This document shows positions 25,057 through 38,200 of a DNA stretch of 64,000 bases, piece after piece. Origin of the DNA: Siphonodentalium dalli (Eukaryota > Mollusca > Scaphopoda > Gadilida > Siphonodentaliidae); the NCBI GenBank assembly GCA_032622095.1, contig CP136065.1, positions 26,669,141 to 26,733,140 of the forward strand. The letters are read 5' to 3'. The notes under the pieces are model-generated. The model was given only the letters and a program-made list of their open reading frames with translations. It was not told the DNA's origin and did not search any database. Numbering within the stretch: position 1 is the first letter of the stretch; every line of letters begins with the position of its first letter. The position numbers and the translations under genes are program-made.

Positions 25057-26299
25057 ATGATTTCTTGCTTTTTATTCTTCTGAATTCACAATACAGATTT
25101 GAATTTGCTTTGAACCGTGTATTGTAGTTTTGGATACCATGTACATTAGTACTTATTGAAGATAGCAATTTGGGGAGTTTCTTTTGATGGAAATCATGTA
25201 AAAATTTGTAATAGTTGCATGTTTCCAATGTCCTTCAGCGATAGCATATTGTGGTCCCTGCATATTTGTGTTACATATATAATTTTGTCATTAATTTGGT
25301 TATTTGTTATATAAAAAAAACTGGACACATATTGAACATCTTGGAAACCTGTGCACCTATGCTTGTGTGGGTATCTGAGTCCCACTGGAATGATCTGTTA
25401 GGCTACATCATCATGTTGACCTTAACATGTCTTTCGTCTGGTTGAAATCACGAACCAGTATTTTTTTTTAATCGAGGGCCAAAAATTGCTAAAAAAAAAA
25501 TAGGTGTGAAAACATGTAATGTGGCATATCTTCGTGTTGTCTCCTGTTCATGTGTCCAGAACATCGGGATAAATAGTTATTTGTTAAGTTATATCACTGT
25601 TAACCACTATGAAATAGGACATAAGTCTAGAAAGTGGCCATTTTTAAAGTCAGCAGTGAACCTGACTCTTGAATCTGCTAAAGATCTAAATGCGCGTTCG
25701 CCATTATAGCCTCGATAATAATGTAACGACACCTTATATGTAACCTTTAGGTTTCAGCAACATAGCAAACATTTATGTCAAAGTTGGTTGTGTATGTTGT
25801 AAAGCTGGTCCGGAACCCTTAGGTCTAAAGATTATGGCATTTTAACGACTCCGGCAATTTGAACATAAAGTCAATACTTTCAAATCAATCCTTGCTCGTT
25901 TACAAAATAAGATTGCTTTAATCGCTTGAACGGGAGTTTGTAGTTCGCAGCTGCCTCTTGTACTCACTTAGAGCTCGGTACATTTTACTCACCTAGAGAT
26001 CTGAGTATTTTATAAACTTCTGTTATGTTCAGCCACAAGAAACTTGTAACGTGTGCTACTATGGTATTGCTGTCGGCATGCACATGGCGGGAACAGTCAC
26101 ATAATATCACAACGCCAAACCATACACGTTTACGTCGGCCAGCGTCCAGATAAACGTGTAAATAATAGGCGGTGGTGTGTACAAGCTGCCACCATGCGAT
26201 CACCGATGTGCTTAATTGGCGCCAATCAAATTAAGTTCTTTTCACACAGGCAAATCCCATTCTCTGGCTGCATGCACAGCGTTAGCCGCTAAGTCTGTC
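25057..26299. other. Upstream region of the cadherin-like gene
   Basis: No coding exon that I can support. It should contain the promoter of the plus-strand gene beginning near 26.3 kb. No clear TATA box or initiator could be assigned. Confidence 0.35.
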
Positions 26300-26409
26300 A
26301 TTAGAACAGTCTATTATTCCTCTTGGCTACAAGTTGCTATATACCCGTTGGACGCAACATATAAATTGTTTGATTGTGTGCATGTAGACGAACTAGTGAC
26401 ATGAATCAG
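26300..26409 (+). other. 5' untranslated exon of the cadherin-like gene (start not determined)
   Basis: A strong 5' splice site (CAG|GTGAGT) ends this exon at 26409. A 76-bp intron (26410-26485) ends in a good acceptor, TTGTTTATTCCATTACAG. The left boundary given is arbitrary because the transcription start cannot be read from sequence. The last bases contain ATGAATCAG, which after splicing reads on into AAATGA, making a four-codon upstream ORF across the junction. Confidence 0.55.
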
Positions 26410-26485
26410 GTGAGTTCCGTTGGTAATAGCAACACACGTTACGCGTACGTGAAACTGAACATTGCTATTGTTTATTCCATTACAG

Positions 26486-26568
26486 AAATGATCTGACATA
26501 TCTAAATATGAGGTGCTTGGAGTTGGTGATCCTGTTTGGGGCCGTCGTATTCTACTCAGAGGGAGCGT
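26486..26568 (+). CDS. Cadherin-like gene, exon with start codon and signal peptide
   Basis: The exon opens after an acceptor at 26485. Translation starts at the ATG of 26508, giving [20 protein letters not shown], with a hydrophobic core ([10 protein letters not shown]) and small residues before a likely cleavage site. It ends one base into a codon at 26568, before the donor GTGAGT. That phase-1 end fits only a partner beginning with two bases, as at 39307. Two short upstream ORFs precede the start: one across the upstream splice junction and ATGATCTGA at 26488-26496. Confidence 0.75.
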
Positions 26569-29500
26569 GTGAGTACATATTCACGTTTTGGTATTATGTG
26601 TCACATATCCATATACAATTAGTCACCATAACCGAAAGCCAGTTTAGATTATCCAATATCATTGTTTTAAAGTTGAACTCTCCGCTCGGGTATTTGGGTG
26701 TGGTTGTTGTATAAACAGCACCATCAGCGTCACTGCAAGTGTTCGCTTTTTTGTTATTGCGCGGCTTAATCTTGGTTTAAACATTGTTTATTTCCCATCA
26801 AATTTATAATAACATGAACCGTTTATACCTGAGTTGACAGAGTAATAGAATGACAGTGCTGGATGATTTATGTGTATGATGCGTTTCTTGAAATTCGACA
26901 GCGTTGAAAAAATGCACACCGATAACGGGACGTATAACTACCGAGAACGAGATGAGATGTTGCACCGAACCGCATTCAAGTGATTACATAGTGTGAAATA
27001 AGCACACAGTATGTCTTTAAACTTGTGACTATGATTGTAACTAAGACAATTATAATTTTTTGATTGGAGACATTCACACTTCTCCTGTCAAGCAATAGAC
27101 TATCCGTGGCAGGAAAGCATCAACCATGTAGCCCAAGGATATAATGTTTCTTAAACATGTGCCTCACACATCTCGCGTCTATTTCGAAGTCGATAACATG
27201 TTCTTGTGATTAACATTTCTGTGTTTCTAACTGCTTGTCTTCGGTCATTGTATTATAACGAGGTGGTTTATAGGAATCACTAAACTGAATGGTTTCCCAT
27301 AGGCGACAGTGTTAACGTTTCGGCCAAATTCACTGAATTGAAGGCTATGGGCCACTCCAGTGATGTTTACCTAGCTAGATTGACACCAGTTTATCACGAG
27401 AATGCAAGAAAAATCATAGGTCATGTGTTTACGTTTTTAAATAAATCCCCAAGTGTACGGCAGGGCTATCCCACAGCCAAATTTGATCTGGAAGCAGCCA
27501 ATTAAATAAATTTCCCACTCAAAAAAATCCATTCCCCCATTAATTCACCAGTTTAAATGGGCGCGATTCTAGCCAGGACATCTATGGTTGTCACTCGCGT
27601 TAGCAACCAAGCTTTCAGTCAACGTGATTTGATCGTGCAAGTATTGCATATACCATGAGTGTTCTTTCTCTACCACTCTCAATCTAATAAACTCGCTGGT
27701 GAGTATCACTGTTGTGGTGTAACTGGTCTATTCCGATCCTCGTTTGTGAACGTATTCTCAACTCGAGTAGATTGTCGGCTGGGTGTGGTGACGAACAGTT
27801 ATCGTGTTCGTAAATTAAGTGAAAACAATGCACCCCCAGATGCACTCCCGTGAACATGACTATACTGTTCTTGAAACATATTCCAATTCTCAACAGATTG
27901 ACCCTCCATTAATGAACGTCGAAGAATGCGGATCGGAATATACCCTTGAAATTGGTCCACATGTATATGAGTCTACAACAATATATATTTTCAGTAATTT
28001 AATGCTAATTATTAAATTAAGCTTTATCGTGGACGTGAGCCTGTGAGGAATTAGTCAACTTCGTCTTTTCAACAGGGGTTGCTTAAAACTTATTGATTCT
28101 GATTACCGGCGGCTTAGACAAGACGGATATTTTCGGCGGGAAATTATTTTGACATAAACTCTTTAATAACTGGCCGATCGGCTTCAACATTACAACAAAT
28201 GAGCTGATACCAATACATATTTACAAGTATTGACATTCTATGGTATAAAAAGTACGTTCTTCTCAGAAAAAAACCTTCTGAAAAACTTTTTCCCTAATTT
28301 CGAGGCATTGGACTCATGTTTGTACTGTATACAACATGTCTCTGAACGATAAGAAAAGACCAATGGATTCTACTTCGAGCGCCAGTGGTGATGACAGCAT
28401 ACTGCACAAAGATCCCAATCAAGGTAAAAGTAAACCTGGACCAGGGAAGAAATCTAAAACGACAGACATTGGAAAGTCGAGTCAGCAGAAGCTACCATTC
28501 AATTCAATAACATCAAGTGATAAATCTGACACTTCTATAAGCAAAGCACTTGCAGAAATCAACTCCAAATTGGACACACTTGTAACCAAATCTGACCTCG
28601 CAAAAAGTATAGAGCCCTTAGTCACCACTGAAAATTTAAATACCATCATTACCAACCTGAAAGTGGAGTATGACAGAAAGTTAGAGACAGTAAAAGATGA
28701 ATGTGAAAGTAAGGTGTTTGACGCAGAAACTAGAATTGACCAGATGGACGACCAAATGACTCGACTCGCGAGTGAAGTTCAGGACAGGGATAATGATATC
28801 GCACAAATGAGAGATGAAATTAAGCAGTTGAAAGACAAGCATAACCGCTTGGAGCAGCAAACCAGAAAAGACAGCATACGTGTATTCGGGGTGGGGGATG
28901 ACAGTGCCAAAGAGACAGTAGACCAGTGCGAAAAGAAGTTAGTGAAAATCTTTCAGGACAAATTACATCTCCCTATTGAACAGCGCGATATAAGCATCGC
29001 ACACAGAATTGGCAAATTTGATACAAAGCAAAAATTTCCCAGAAGTGTTATATGCCAGTTTATATCCAGGAGGGCAAAGAACGACATTATTCGAGAAAGG
29101 AAAGCATTGAAGGGTCAAGGAATTGTTATCAAAGAAGACCTGACTGATACTAACAGTTCACTCTTGAAAAGTGCCAAAGAATCATCAGCTGTCGAAGATT
29201 CCTGGTCAGTTGGTGGGAAAATTTATGTTAAATATTCAGATAAATCAAAAAACATCAAACAGATCTCAAAATTAAGTGACGTATAAATTATGAATTTTTC
29301 AATATCGCACATATATATTCAGTCCCTGCATATTCTATATTGTCAGCATAGTCTACCAATTAATACCACATTCACTGAAATAGCTTGAATGTTATAAGTT
29401 ATGATATTGGAATAGAACAATATGAACTTTTGACTCTATTAATTCCACCAAAAGCAAACATATTTTACTTTTCTTGTCTCAAAACAGATAAATTCAGCAC

Positions 29501-29666
29501 ACTCACTGAAATAGCTTGAATGTTATAAGTTGTGATATTAGAATAGATCAATATGAGCTTTTGATTCTATTAATTCCACCAAAAACAAACATATTTCACT
29601 TTTCCTGTCTCAAAACAGATATACTCAGCATATGAGTATGTACGTATATGTATTTATATACATGTA

Positions 29667-29713
<47 letters not shown>

Positions 29714-32210
29714 ATATATATATATATATATATGTATAAATTTATAAAGATATATGTTATGTCACAAAAGTTTGATATGTGTTCGATGCATGTGCGACCT
29801 GTCTGTTCAATCACCCTTCAATACAATACATGCGCTACGATTGTGCGAGTTCCGTAAATATCATATGCCTTTAAATAATGCTCGACCGGTCCCTCGATGT
29901 CGCTTTAACACTTTTCACATGCTACAAGTATGTCACGCCCCTCAAATAAGATATTTTTCCTTTAAATATCATATACGTTAAAATAGAAAAAGTCTCCCAA
30001 ATATAATTTGTCACTTTAATCCCTGATGCACAAATGAATTTACACATATGTATGATCAGAATTATACAAAGCGAATCATGCCATAAGCTTCCTAAGACGG
30101 CGCGTTATTAAATAAAATTGCCTCATGAATGCCATGTGCCGCTTTAAGTTACCTACCAGTAAGAAGGAATGATGAAAAATCAAATTGTATTTATTAATGG
30201 AATCACACATGTTCAATGACCCTATAAATTAGTACCATACATGGGCTACGATTGTGTGAGTTCCTTTAAATAGCATATGTCCTTACATATTGCTTGACCT
30301 GTCCCTCTATGTCCCTTTAAGGTATTTCACATGCTACAAGTATGTCACGCCCCTCAAATACCATATTTTCCCTTAAAATAATTAATATCATACCCTGTAT
30401 ACGTTAAAAATAGAAAAAGTTTCACGAATGGAATGTGTCACTTTAATTTTTGATGCAAGATTGAATCAACACATATGAATTATCGTATCATACAAAGCGA
30501 ATCATTGCATAACACATATGTGTTATTGGAATCTTGCAAAGTGCTCCGAGCCAGATGCTTCTTAAGATGGCATGTAATAATATTATAAAAAATCGTCTCA
30601 TGAATGTCTTGTGCTGCTTTAACCCAGTCTGTAGGAGCAAATGATAACAAAAACCATGCATGTATTCAAAACTGGAATCATACACAGAATACCATTACAG
30701 ACGTCTAAGATTTCTGCGTTAAAATTGAAAAAAGTTATATGAATGGCATGCGTCGCTTTAATGCTAGATAGAAAAAATATACATGTATTTAATGCTGGAA
30801 TCATACACAGAGAACTATTCCAGACAATTAAGATTTTGCGCATCAATAGAAAAAGGTTTTGTGAATGCCATGCGTCGCTTTAATCCTGGATACTCGAATG
30901 AATCATCATATACAGTAATGCCCTAATTAGTCGACTCCATAGCCACGGCAGAGTTGTGGGTGGCTTCTCGGGATTTGGTTGGGAGTATGGCTTGTTGCCA
31001 TTCATCTGAAAGCTCTCGCTGAGAGCTTCCCGATGAGTGGCGGCGGGCCATGTTTCCGACTGGGTCCTGACGGTTGCTCGTGCTTCTGCTGTTGTTGCGA
31101 GGTCTATTGCAATGGTCGATTTGGTACAGTCGGGTCCTTAACACTTTGCACATATCTAATTATTATTATTTTATTTTTTTTATTTTTTATTTTATGAATG
31201 TCGTGTGCTGCTTTAACCCAGGCTGTAGGAGCAAATGATAAAAAAAACATGCATGTATTCAAAACTGGAATCAGACACAAAATACCATTACAGACGTCTA
31301 AGATTTCTGCATTAAAATTGAAAAAAGTTATATGAATGACATGCGTCGCTTTAATGCTAGATAGAAAAAATATACATGTATTTAATGCTGGAATCATACA
31401 CAGAGAACCATTCCAGTCATTTAAGATTTTGCGCATCAATAGAAAAAGGTTTTGTGAATGCTATGCATCGCTTTAATCCTGGATACTCGAATGAATCATC
31501 ATATACAGTAATACCCTAATTAATCGACTCCATAGCCACGGCAGAGTTGTGGGTGGCTTCTCGGGCTTTGGTTGGGTGTATGGCTTGTTGCCATTCATCT
31601 GAAAGCTCTTCTGAGAGCTTCCCTATGAATGGCGGCGGGCCATGTTTCCGACTGGGTCCTGAGGGGCTGCTCGTGCTAGATGGAAAAAAATATATACATG
31701 AATTTAATGCTGGAATCATACACAGAGAACCATTCCAGACATTTAAGATCTTGCGCATAAATAGAAAAAAGTTCTATGAATGCCATGCGTCGATTTTAAT
31801 CCTGGATACTCGAATGAATCATCAAATACAGTAATGCCCTAATTAATCGACTCCATAGCCACGGCAGAGTTATGGGTGGCTCGAATGAATCATCATATAC
31901 AGTAATGCCCTAATTAATCGACTCCATAGACACGGCAGAGTTGTGGGAGGCTTCACGTGATTTGGTTGGGGGTATGGCTTGCTGCCATTCATCTGAAAGC
32001 TCTCGCTGAGAGCTTCCCGATGAGTGGCGGCGGGCCATGTTTCCGACTGGGTCCTGAGGGGTTGCTCGTTCGTGGTTCTGCTGTGGTTGCGAGGTCTATT
32101 GCAATGGTCGATTTGGTACAGTCAGGTCCTTAACACTTTGCACATATATAATCATTATTATTTTATTTATTTATTTATTTATTTTTTAATAATATTTTTT
32201 TTTTTAATTT

Positions 32211-32248
<38 letters not shown>

Positions 32249-35200
32249 CTCTTTATAATATGAAATTATTCGATTACTTTTGAAAAAGATGATCCTTTAT
32301 CTGACTACCTTGAACTTATACATAACTATGATATTCAATGCTCTATTATAATTTATATATAGGTTCTTTATTTATACGTGCACTAGATATCTAGAATTTT
32401 CCATATTGGCCTACCACTATACACTCATGAATCGTGATGAATGGCATACACTGCTTATTACCTTTGTATATCTACATGTACGTAGTACAAATGAATCTAC
32501 ATATACATAATTACAAATCCCATGATGGGTCACAAAATCTTTTGTTTTACTCGACTATTACACAACACACCATGTATACCAGACTTAAACTGGATGGTGC
32601 TCTATTATAGAAAAAATACCCATGATATGAAATGTGCCACTTTAACTGTGAATGTATGAATGAATTGACACATACGTACTATAACTAATGTATGTACAAA
32701 TTATTTGACGCACCAAATTTGTTTGTATTTACTGGTGTTTAGATTACAATGTATAGATAAAATGTCTCATGATGGCATGCATGTAGGGCATTGTAGGCCA
32801 CTTTAAATACCCTTAGATATGCGGATTAACCAGCACATACATCCCATGATGTGTCATAAAAGTTTATATATGACATGTGTCACTGAATTGGAATAACACT
32901 CAAAGCATTATGTCAGACTTAGAACCCTGCTTTAATATAGAAAAATGCCATGTGCCACCTTACCCCTTGGCCTTACTACACACATATAGGCCTACATATA
33001 CATGTACTGTATACCTCTTTGTATTTACTGGAATCATGATATCAGTCAGTATTATTATCTTTCCACATTACTTGTTGTATTTTTGTATATACTATATAGA
33101 TAACCACAAATAATGTATTATAATATGTCAAAAGGACAAAACAGAATATATGCATTCATGTGCATGTACAGAGGTATATAAACATACACAACTTCAAATT
33201 GGCTATACCGGTATATAAAGTAATTATCAATTATTAATTATTAATACTTACTTCACATTATGGTAGCCTACATATTGTACATTGCATTTGTTCATAATGG
33301 ACATGACTGAAACGTACGCCTTCAACTAATGATGTTTGCCAGTCAACTCAATACTGGGTCAATGGGTTAACCACCTGCAATGGATGCATATTGTAGCTAC
33401 CGGTACCACGTGTTTTAGTCGAATCCATTCGTATAGCATTGAAGGCATGTCTTTGAACAACAAGTGCTTCACGTTTCCTCAATCCGAATGAATGAATGTA
33501 AACACAGAATAACTTATATAACAAACGAGAATAGAAATTAACTCAAATTTGATGTCTTCCTTGCACACGACTCACGAGAGAACGCAGCGAATTCCCGAAT
33601 GCGAGGTCGTCGATCTGACCTGCAGGCTGTGACGTTTATTGTTATTGAAATAACTATGTCATGTTGTGGTACAGTCAGGTCCGAAACATTCTGAGCACAA
33701 TTATGTGCACTCCATTAAGACGAATTAATTAACGAATTTAGACTTCTTTTGAAGACAAAATAGACTTTTTCAAAGATAATCAGAAGTCGGTATATCATAC
33801 ATGTACATACACTCATGTATGCATTTTCGTGCTGTATTAATACGTTCTTGTTTATGTATTTTCAATATATTGGCTTATACCCTCATGCATTTAGCCATAA
33901 AGGCCTATGTTTTATCATTTTATGGAGTTATCTCTTTCTATCATGCCGTAAGTCCTCGTTGCGAGTCAAGATGACTACACGTCATGTCACAAATATGCTT
34001 TTTTTTGGCAATACTCACATGAAAAAATAACACGTGGAACTTATAATTTTAATTAACCGTCGACTGAATCGTATTCGAGGACTTACTTGAAACATATATA
34101 CCCGCCGAATACAACACATCATTAAAATAATATGTACTTCATATTACGGTTAGCTCTTGTAACAATGCACGGATTATACATATTCATACTTGCATTTTTA
34201 ATTCATTCTGAAGTGGAGGGCATATATATCATTCATTCCATTATAGGTCATATCCATGGCTACACATAACGTAAATCTGAGTGAGGTTCGGGATTCTGAT
34301 GAATATAACTTTACAATGAAATGGAACGACACGGAACAGGAACATGACGATTATTTTAATTCTGCTATTAATACCTGCAATGAATGTGCATACATTTCAC
34401 CATCACATGCTATAGATCAACCAAATAAAAAATCAAAATTTTCAATATTCAGCCTCAACTGTCGAAGCATTAACGCGAATTTCGATTCATTGTGTAATCT
34501 CCTGTGCGACTTAAAGTCGAATAACAATTCATTCGACGTTATAGCTTTAACGGAAACATTCAAAATACGGCAAGCATCACACTTTCAAATCCCGGGATAT
34601 CACCCTATGGAATTCAAGTGTAGAGATGATGACGATGATGGTAGAGGTGGTGTATGCCTTTACATAAAAGAATCAATCCACTATAAAAATCGACCCGACC
34701 TTAGTGAATTTATTCCACACGTGATAGAAACAATATTCGTGGAAATTAACCCAGGAAAAAATGACTCTCGGATAATCGGCTGCGTTTACAGACCAAATAC
34801 CGCGCCAAAGGCCAACATTGATCAATTTTTGAAAAAATTTGACGATATTCTAGAAAAAATTAATAACCACAAATCATATATATCAGGAGACTTTAATATT
34901 GACCTCCTCAATTTCAACTCGCATACAAAAACGAATGATTTCATAAATAACATTTTCACAAGAGGATTCGTGCCAAGGATAACTAAACCCACTCGAATGA
35001 CTGATCATTCAGCAACTCTTATCGATAATATATATACCAATAATCTACAAGGCGAATGTAAATCTGGTATAATCACATGCGATGTATCCGATCACTTCGG
35101 CATATTTTATTCAGAATCTAACCAAAAGAGACAAAACAGCCCCAATAATAACGAAACTATCACTAATCAAAGAAGTTTTAGTCCTGATAACATAATTAGA

Positions 35201-38200
35201 TTCAAAAATCTTTTAAAATCTTGTACCTTTGACTCCGTTACATCTTGTAGAAGTGTCGACCAAGCATATGAAATCTTCTTAGATATCTATATGAATGCAT
35301 ATGAACTAGCTTTCCCCATCAAAAGTCGACATATACCCAAAAAATTCATAAAACGCGAACCTTGGATGACATCTGGATTGATTAAGTCTAGTATTGTTAA
35401 GAACCAGCTATATTTACGCAAATTGAATAAACCCACGGAAACGAACGTAAATAAATATTTGAGTTATCGTACCTTATATAATAAACTAATCAGAAGGAGT
35501 AAACATATATACTATACAAATATTCTAGAAGTAAATAAAAATAACTTAAAGAAAACATGGGAAATACTTAAGGGTGCATTGAAGATAAATGGAAACACAA
35601 ATAATAGCCCAAAGACCTTTACTGAAAACGGAATAGAACTTGAAAATTCCAAACTCATATCGGAAAAGTTCAATGACTTTTTTTCCAAAATTGGGCGGGA
35701 AACTAGCCAACTCAATGAAAATGAAAATGACTCTCATTTTACAGATTTTCTTCATAACCGCAAACCAGACGACATCAATTTCAAAATAATTCCGACCTCT
35801 ATACAGGAGATCATCCTCACATGTTTCTCTATGACTGGGAAAGTATCAAGGGATTTCAATGGTCTATCAACTAAACTTATCAAGGAAACAATTGAGGTGA
35901 TAGCCCCAGCATTATTGCATATTTTCAACTTGTCTTTAGAGCATGGAATAGTCCCTAACAAAATGAAAATTTCTAAAGTAGTCCCGATCCCAAAAAATAA
36001 TATCACTCATGAAATTTCCAACTACAGACCTATCAGCATTCTTCCAGCTATCTCTAAACTTCTCGAAAAAATAATGCATAAACGATTATTAGACTTCTTA
36101 AATGAACAAAACATACTCTATAAACACCAATACGGCTTCCGTCCTAATCATTCAACCTTCCATCCTGTATTACACCTCCTCGATCAAGTTGTCTCAAATA
36201 ATGACAAAATGACAAGAGATTCCACTTTAGCTCTATTTCTCGACCTCTCAAAAGCATTTGACACGATAAATCACGATATTTTACTCCATAAACTAGATCA
36301 CTATGGTATACGAGGCACAGCATACTCATGGTTTCAGAGCTATCTGCAAAATAGAAGGCAATATGTTGAACTCAATGGTATTAAATCTAAATTAACGGAA
36401 GTGACGTGTGGAGTGCCCCAGGGATCTATTCTGGGACCGATAATTTTCTTAATATACGTTAACGATATGTCAAATTCGACAACCATGGATATCTTATCAT
36501 ACGCGGACGATACGACTCTAGTAACTGGTGGAAAAGATGGCATCCTTGTAGAAAGTTATGTGAATAATGAGTTACGCAACATATTTGCTTGGTGCTGTAG
36601 CAATAAGTTAGTGATCAATACTAAAAAAAGCAACTTTATGCTAATACACCCAGAGAACAATGATGACAAATGGAACTTTATAAAGGTTTACTTAAATAAT
36701 ACAGAACTAAACAAGGTAGGAAATCTTGAGCACGAATCCTCCACAAAATTCTTAGGAATCCATATAGATGAAAACCTGACTTTCAAAAAACATGTGTCCT
36801 CTGTTTGTTCTAAAATGGTGAATGCCATATACCACATCAATAAAGTTAAACACTTCTTTCCTGGTAGCGCACTTAAAACATTATATTATGCTCTAATACA
36901 AAGCCATCTCGTTTACGGTATTCAAATATGGGGACATGTCCCTGCGGTCAAAAAAAATTTCATGCTTCAAAAACGCGCGATGCGAGTTTTATGTAATAAG
37001 AAATATAGAAGCCACACAGAACCTCTCTTTAAAAAAGAAAATATACTCAAAATCTACGACATCCACAAAGTACAAGCGGCTGTTTTCATGCATGATTGGT
37101 ATCATATGCGCTTAATAGAATCATTCACCGACATGTTTACCAAACGCAAAACCGGACCAGAAACCCGGCAAAAGCACCCACTATTTTTAAAAAAACCAAG
37201 AACATCTTGGTCCCAACAACTACCATTCCATTCTTTTCCAACTATATGGAACAATTTAGATAACGAATTTACATCATACCAATCCAGACACACATTCAAA
37301 CGGCGTTTACATGCCGATGGCATTAAAAAATATGCTGCAACAATTAAATGCAACAATCAAAGATGTCCCGACTGTGTGGTAGCTCGTCAATAAGTGACTT
37401 CCACAATATCGCAATCATCAACCTCACTCAGCATATTCCTACTCGACTTACAAGGAACATCCCACTGACAAGAAAGAGACAAACCATCGAGTAACCAATA
37501 AGCGATTTATCTAGACGTATACCCTCCATGTATATAATCCAGTTAAATGCAACCATTGTGTGATACATAATTATATAGCCGTGCATTGTACAAGAAATCT
37601 TGACCGCCTATCGTAACATCTTTTCTTCTTTAAGGGGATGGCAGTAAGACAGTCTAGTCTGACTATGCCACCCCCTCGAATATACAATATAATATTTGTC
37701 AAATGTATTATTCATTAATATGTGTATATTGAAATAAAATATCCTATCCTATCCTATCCTATCCGGTGATCAGGTTTAGCATATCGTGAATTCAACAAGT
37801 ATAGAATAGATACATTCAGCTTAGTTTGACTTGAATGTGAATACTACTAGTTTAGTGAAAGGAACATCTTTTGATCAAAGATATACCAGTAATATATTCA
37901 ATTTATTGAGAAATATTGCCATGCATTGCTAATTTTATCTTTGCAAATAAATAATCTGAAAGTGAAAGCATAGATGGGTGTACACACAGGGCACTCTATA
38001 TTTGTCAATACGATTCATGTCGGGCACAAGTTATACCCTTGAAATTGGTCCAACGTTCACGATCCCACTGAGACTGATCTCGTGGAGATAAGCAAATAGT
38101 GCACTTATTTCTTGGGACTGAAATAAGCTCATATTAGCATTATTTAGATATGAAATAAGATATATATTGGCCTAAACGCTGGTTATTAAAACGGCCCAAT

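Larger units (their letters stand above)
29890..32990. repeat. Diverged satellite-like array with CGCTTTAA anchor
   Basis: A degenerate unit with the core GAATGCCATGCGTCGCTTTAA recurs irregularly. Anchors lie at about 29901, 30012, 30140, 30313, 30439, 30615, 30754, 30876, 31209, 31348, 31470, 31793, 32638 and 32800, typically 110-180 bp apart. Units also share CTGGAATCATACACAGA and CATGCTACAAGTATGTCACG. A higher-order duplication of about 594 bp copies 30601-31194 onto 31195 onward. GC-rich modules are inserted in the array. Confidence 0.65.

Noticed and set aside
25985-26203. Possible divergent minus-strand first exon ending in a GTGAGT donor
   Set aside because: A donor-like site (CTAG|GTGAGT) exists, but there is no protein motif, no partner exon and no start-site evidence.
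29596-29857. ORFs on both strands rich in Tyr/Ile
   Set aside because: Translations of the (TA)n microsatellite.
34256-37393. 2A-like motif in the intact LINE ORF2
   Set aside because: The N-terminus has neither a hydrophobic leader nor N-P-G-P.
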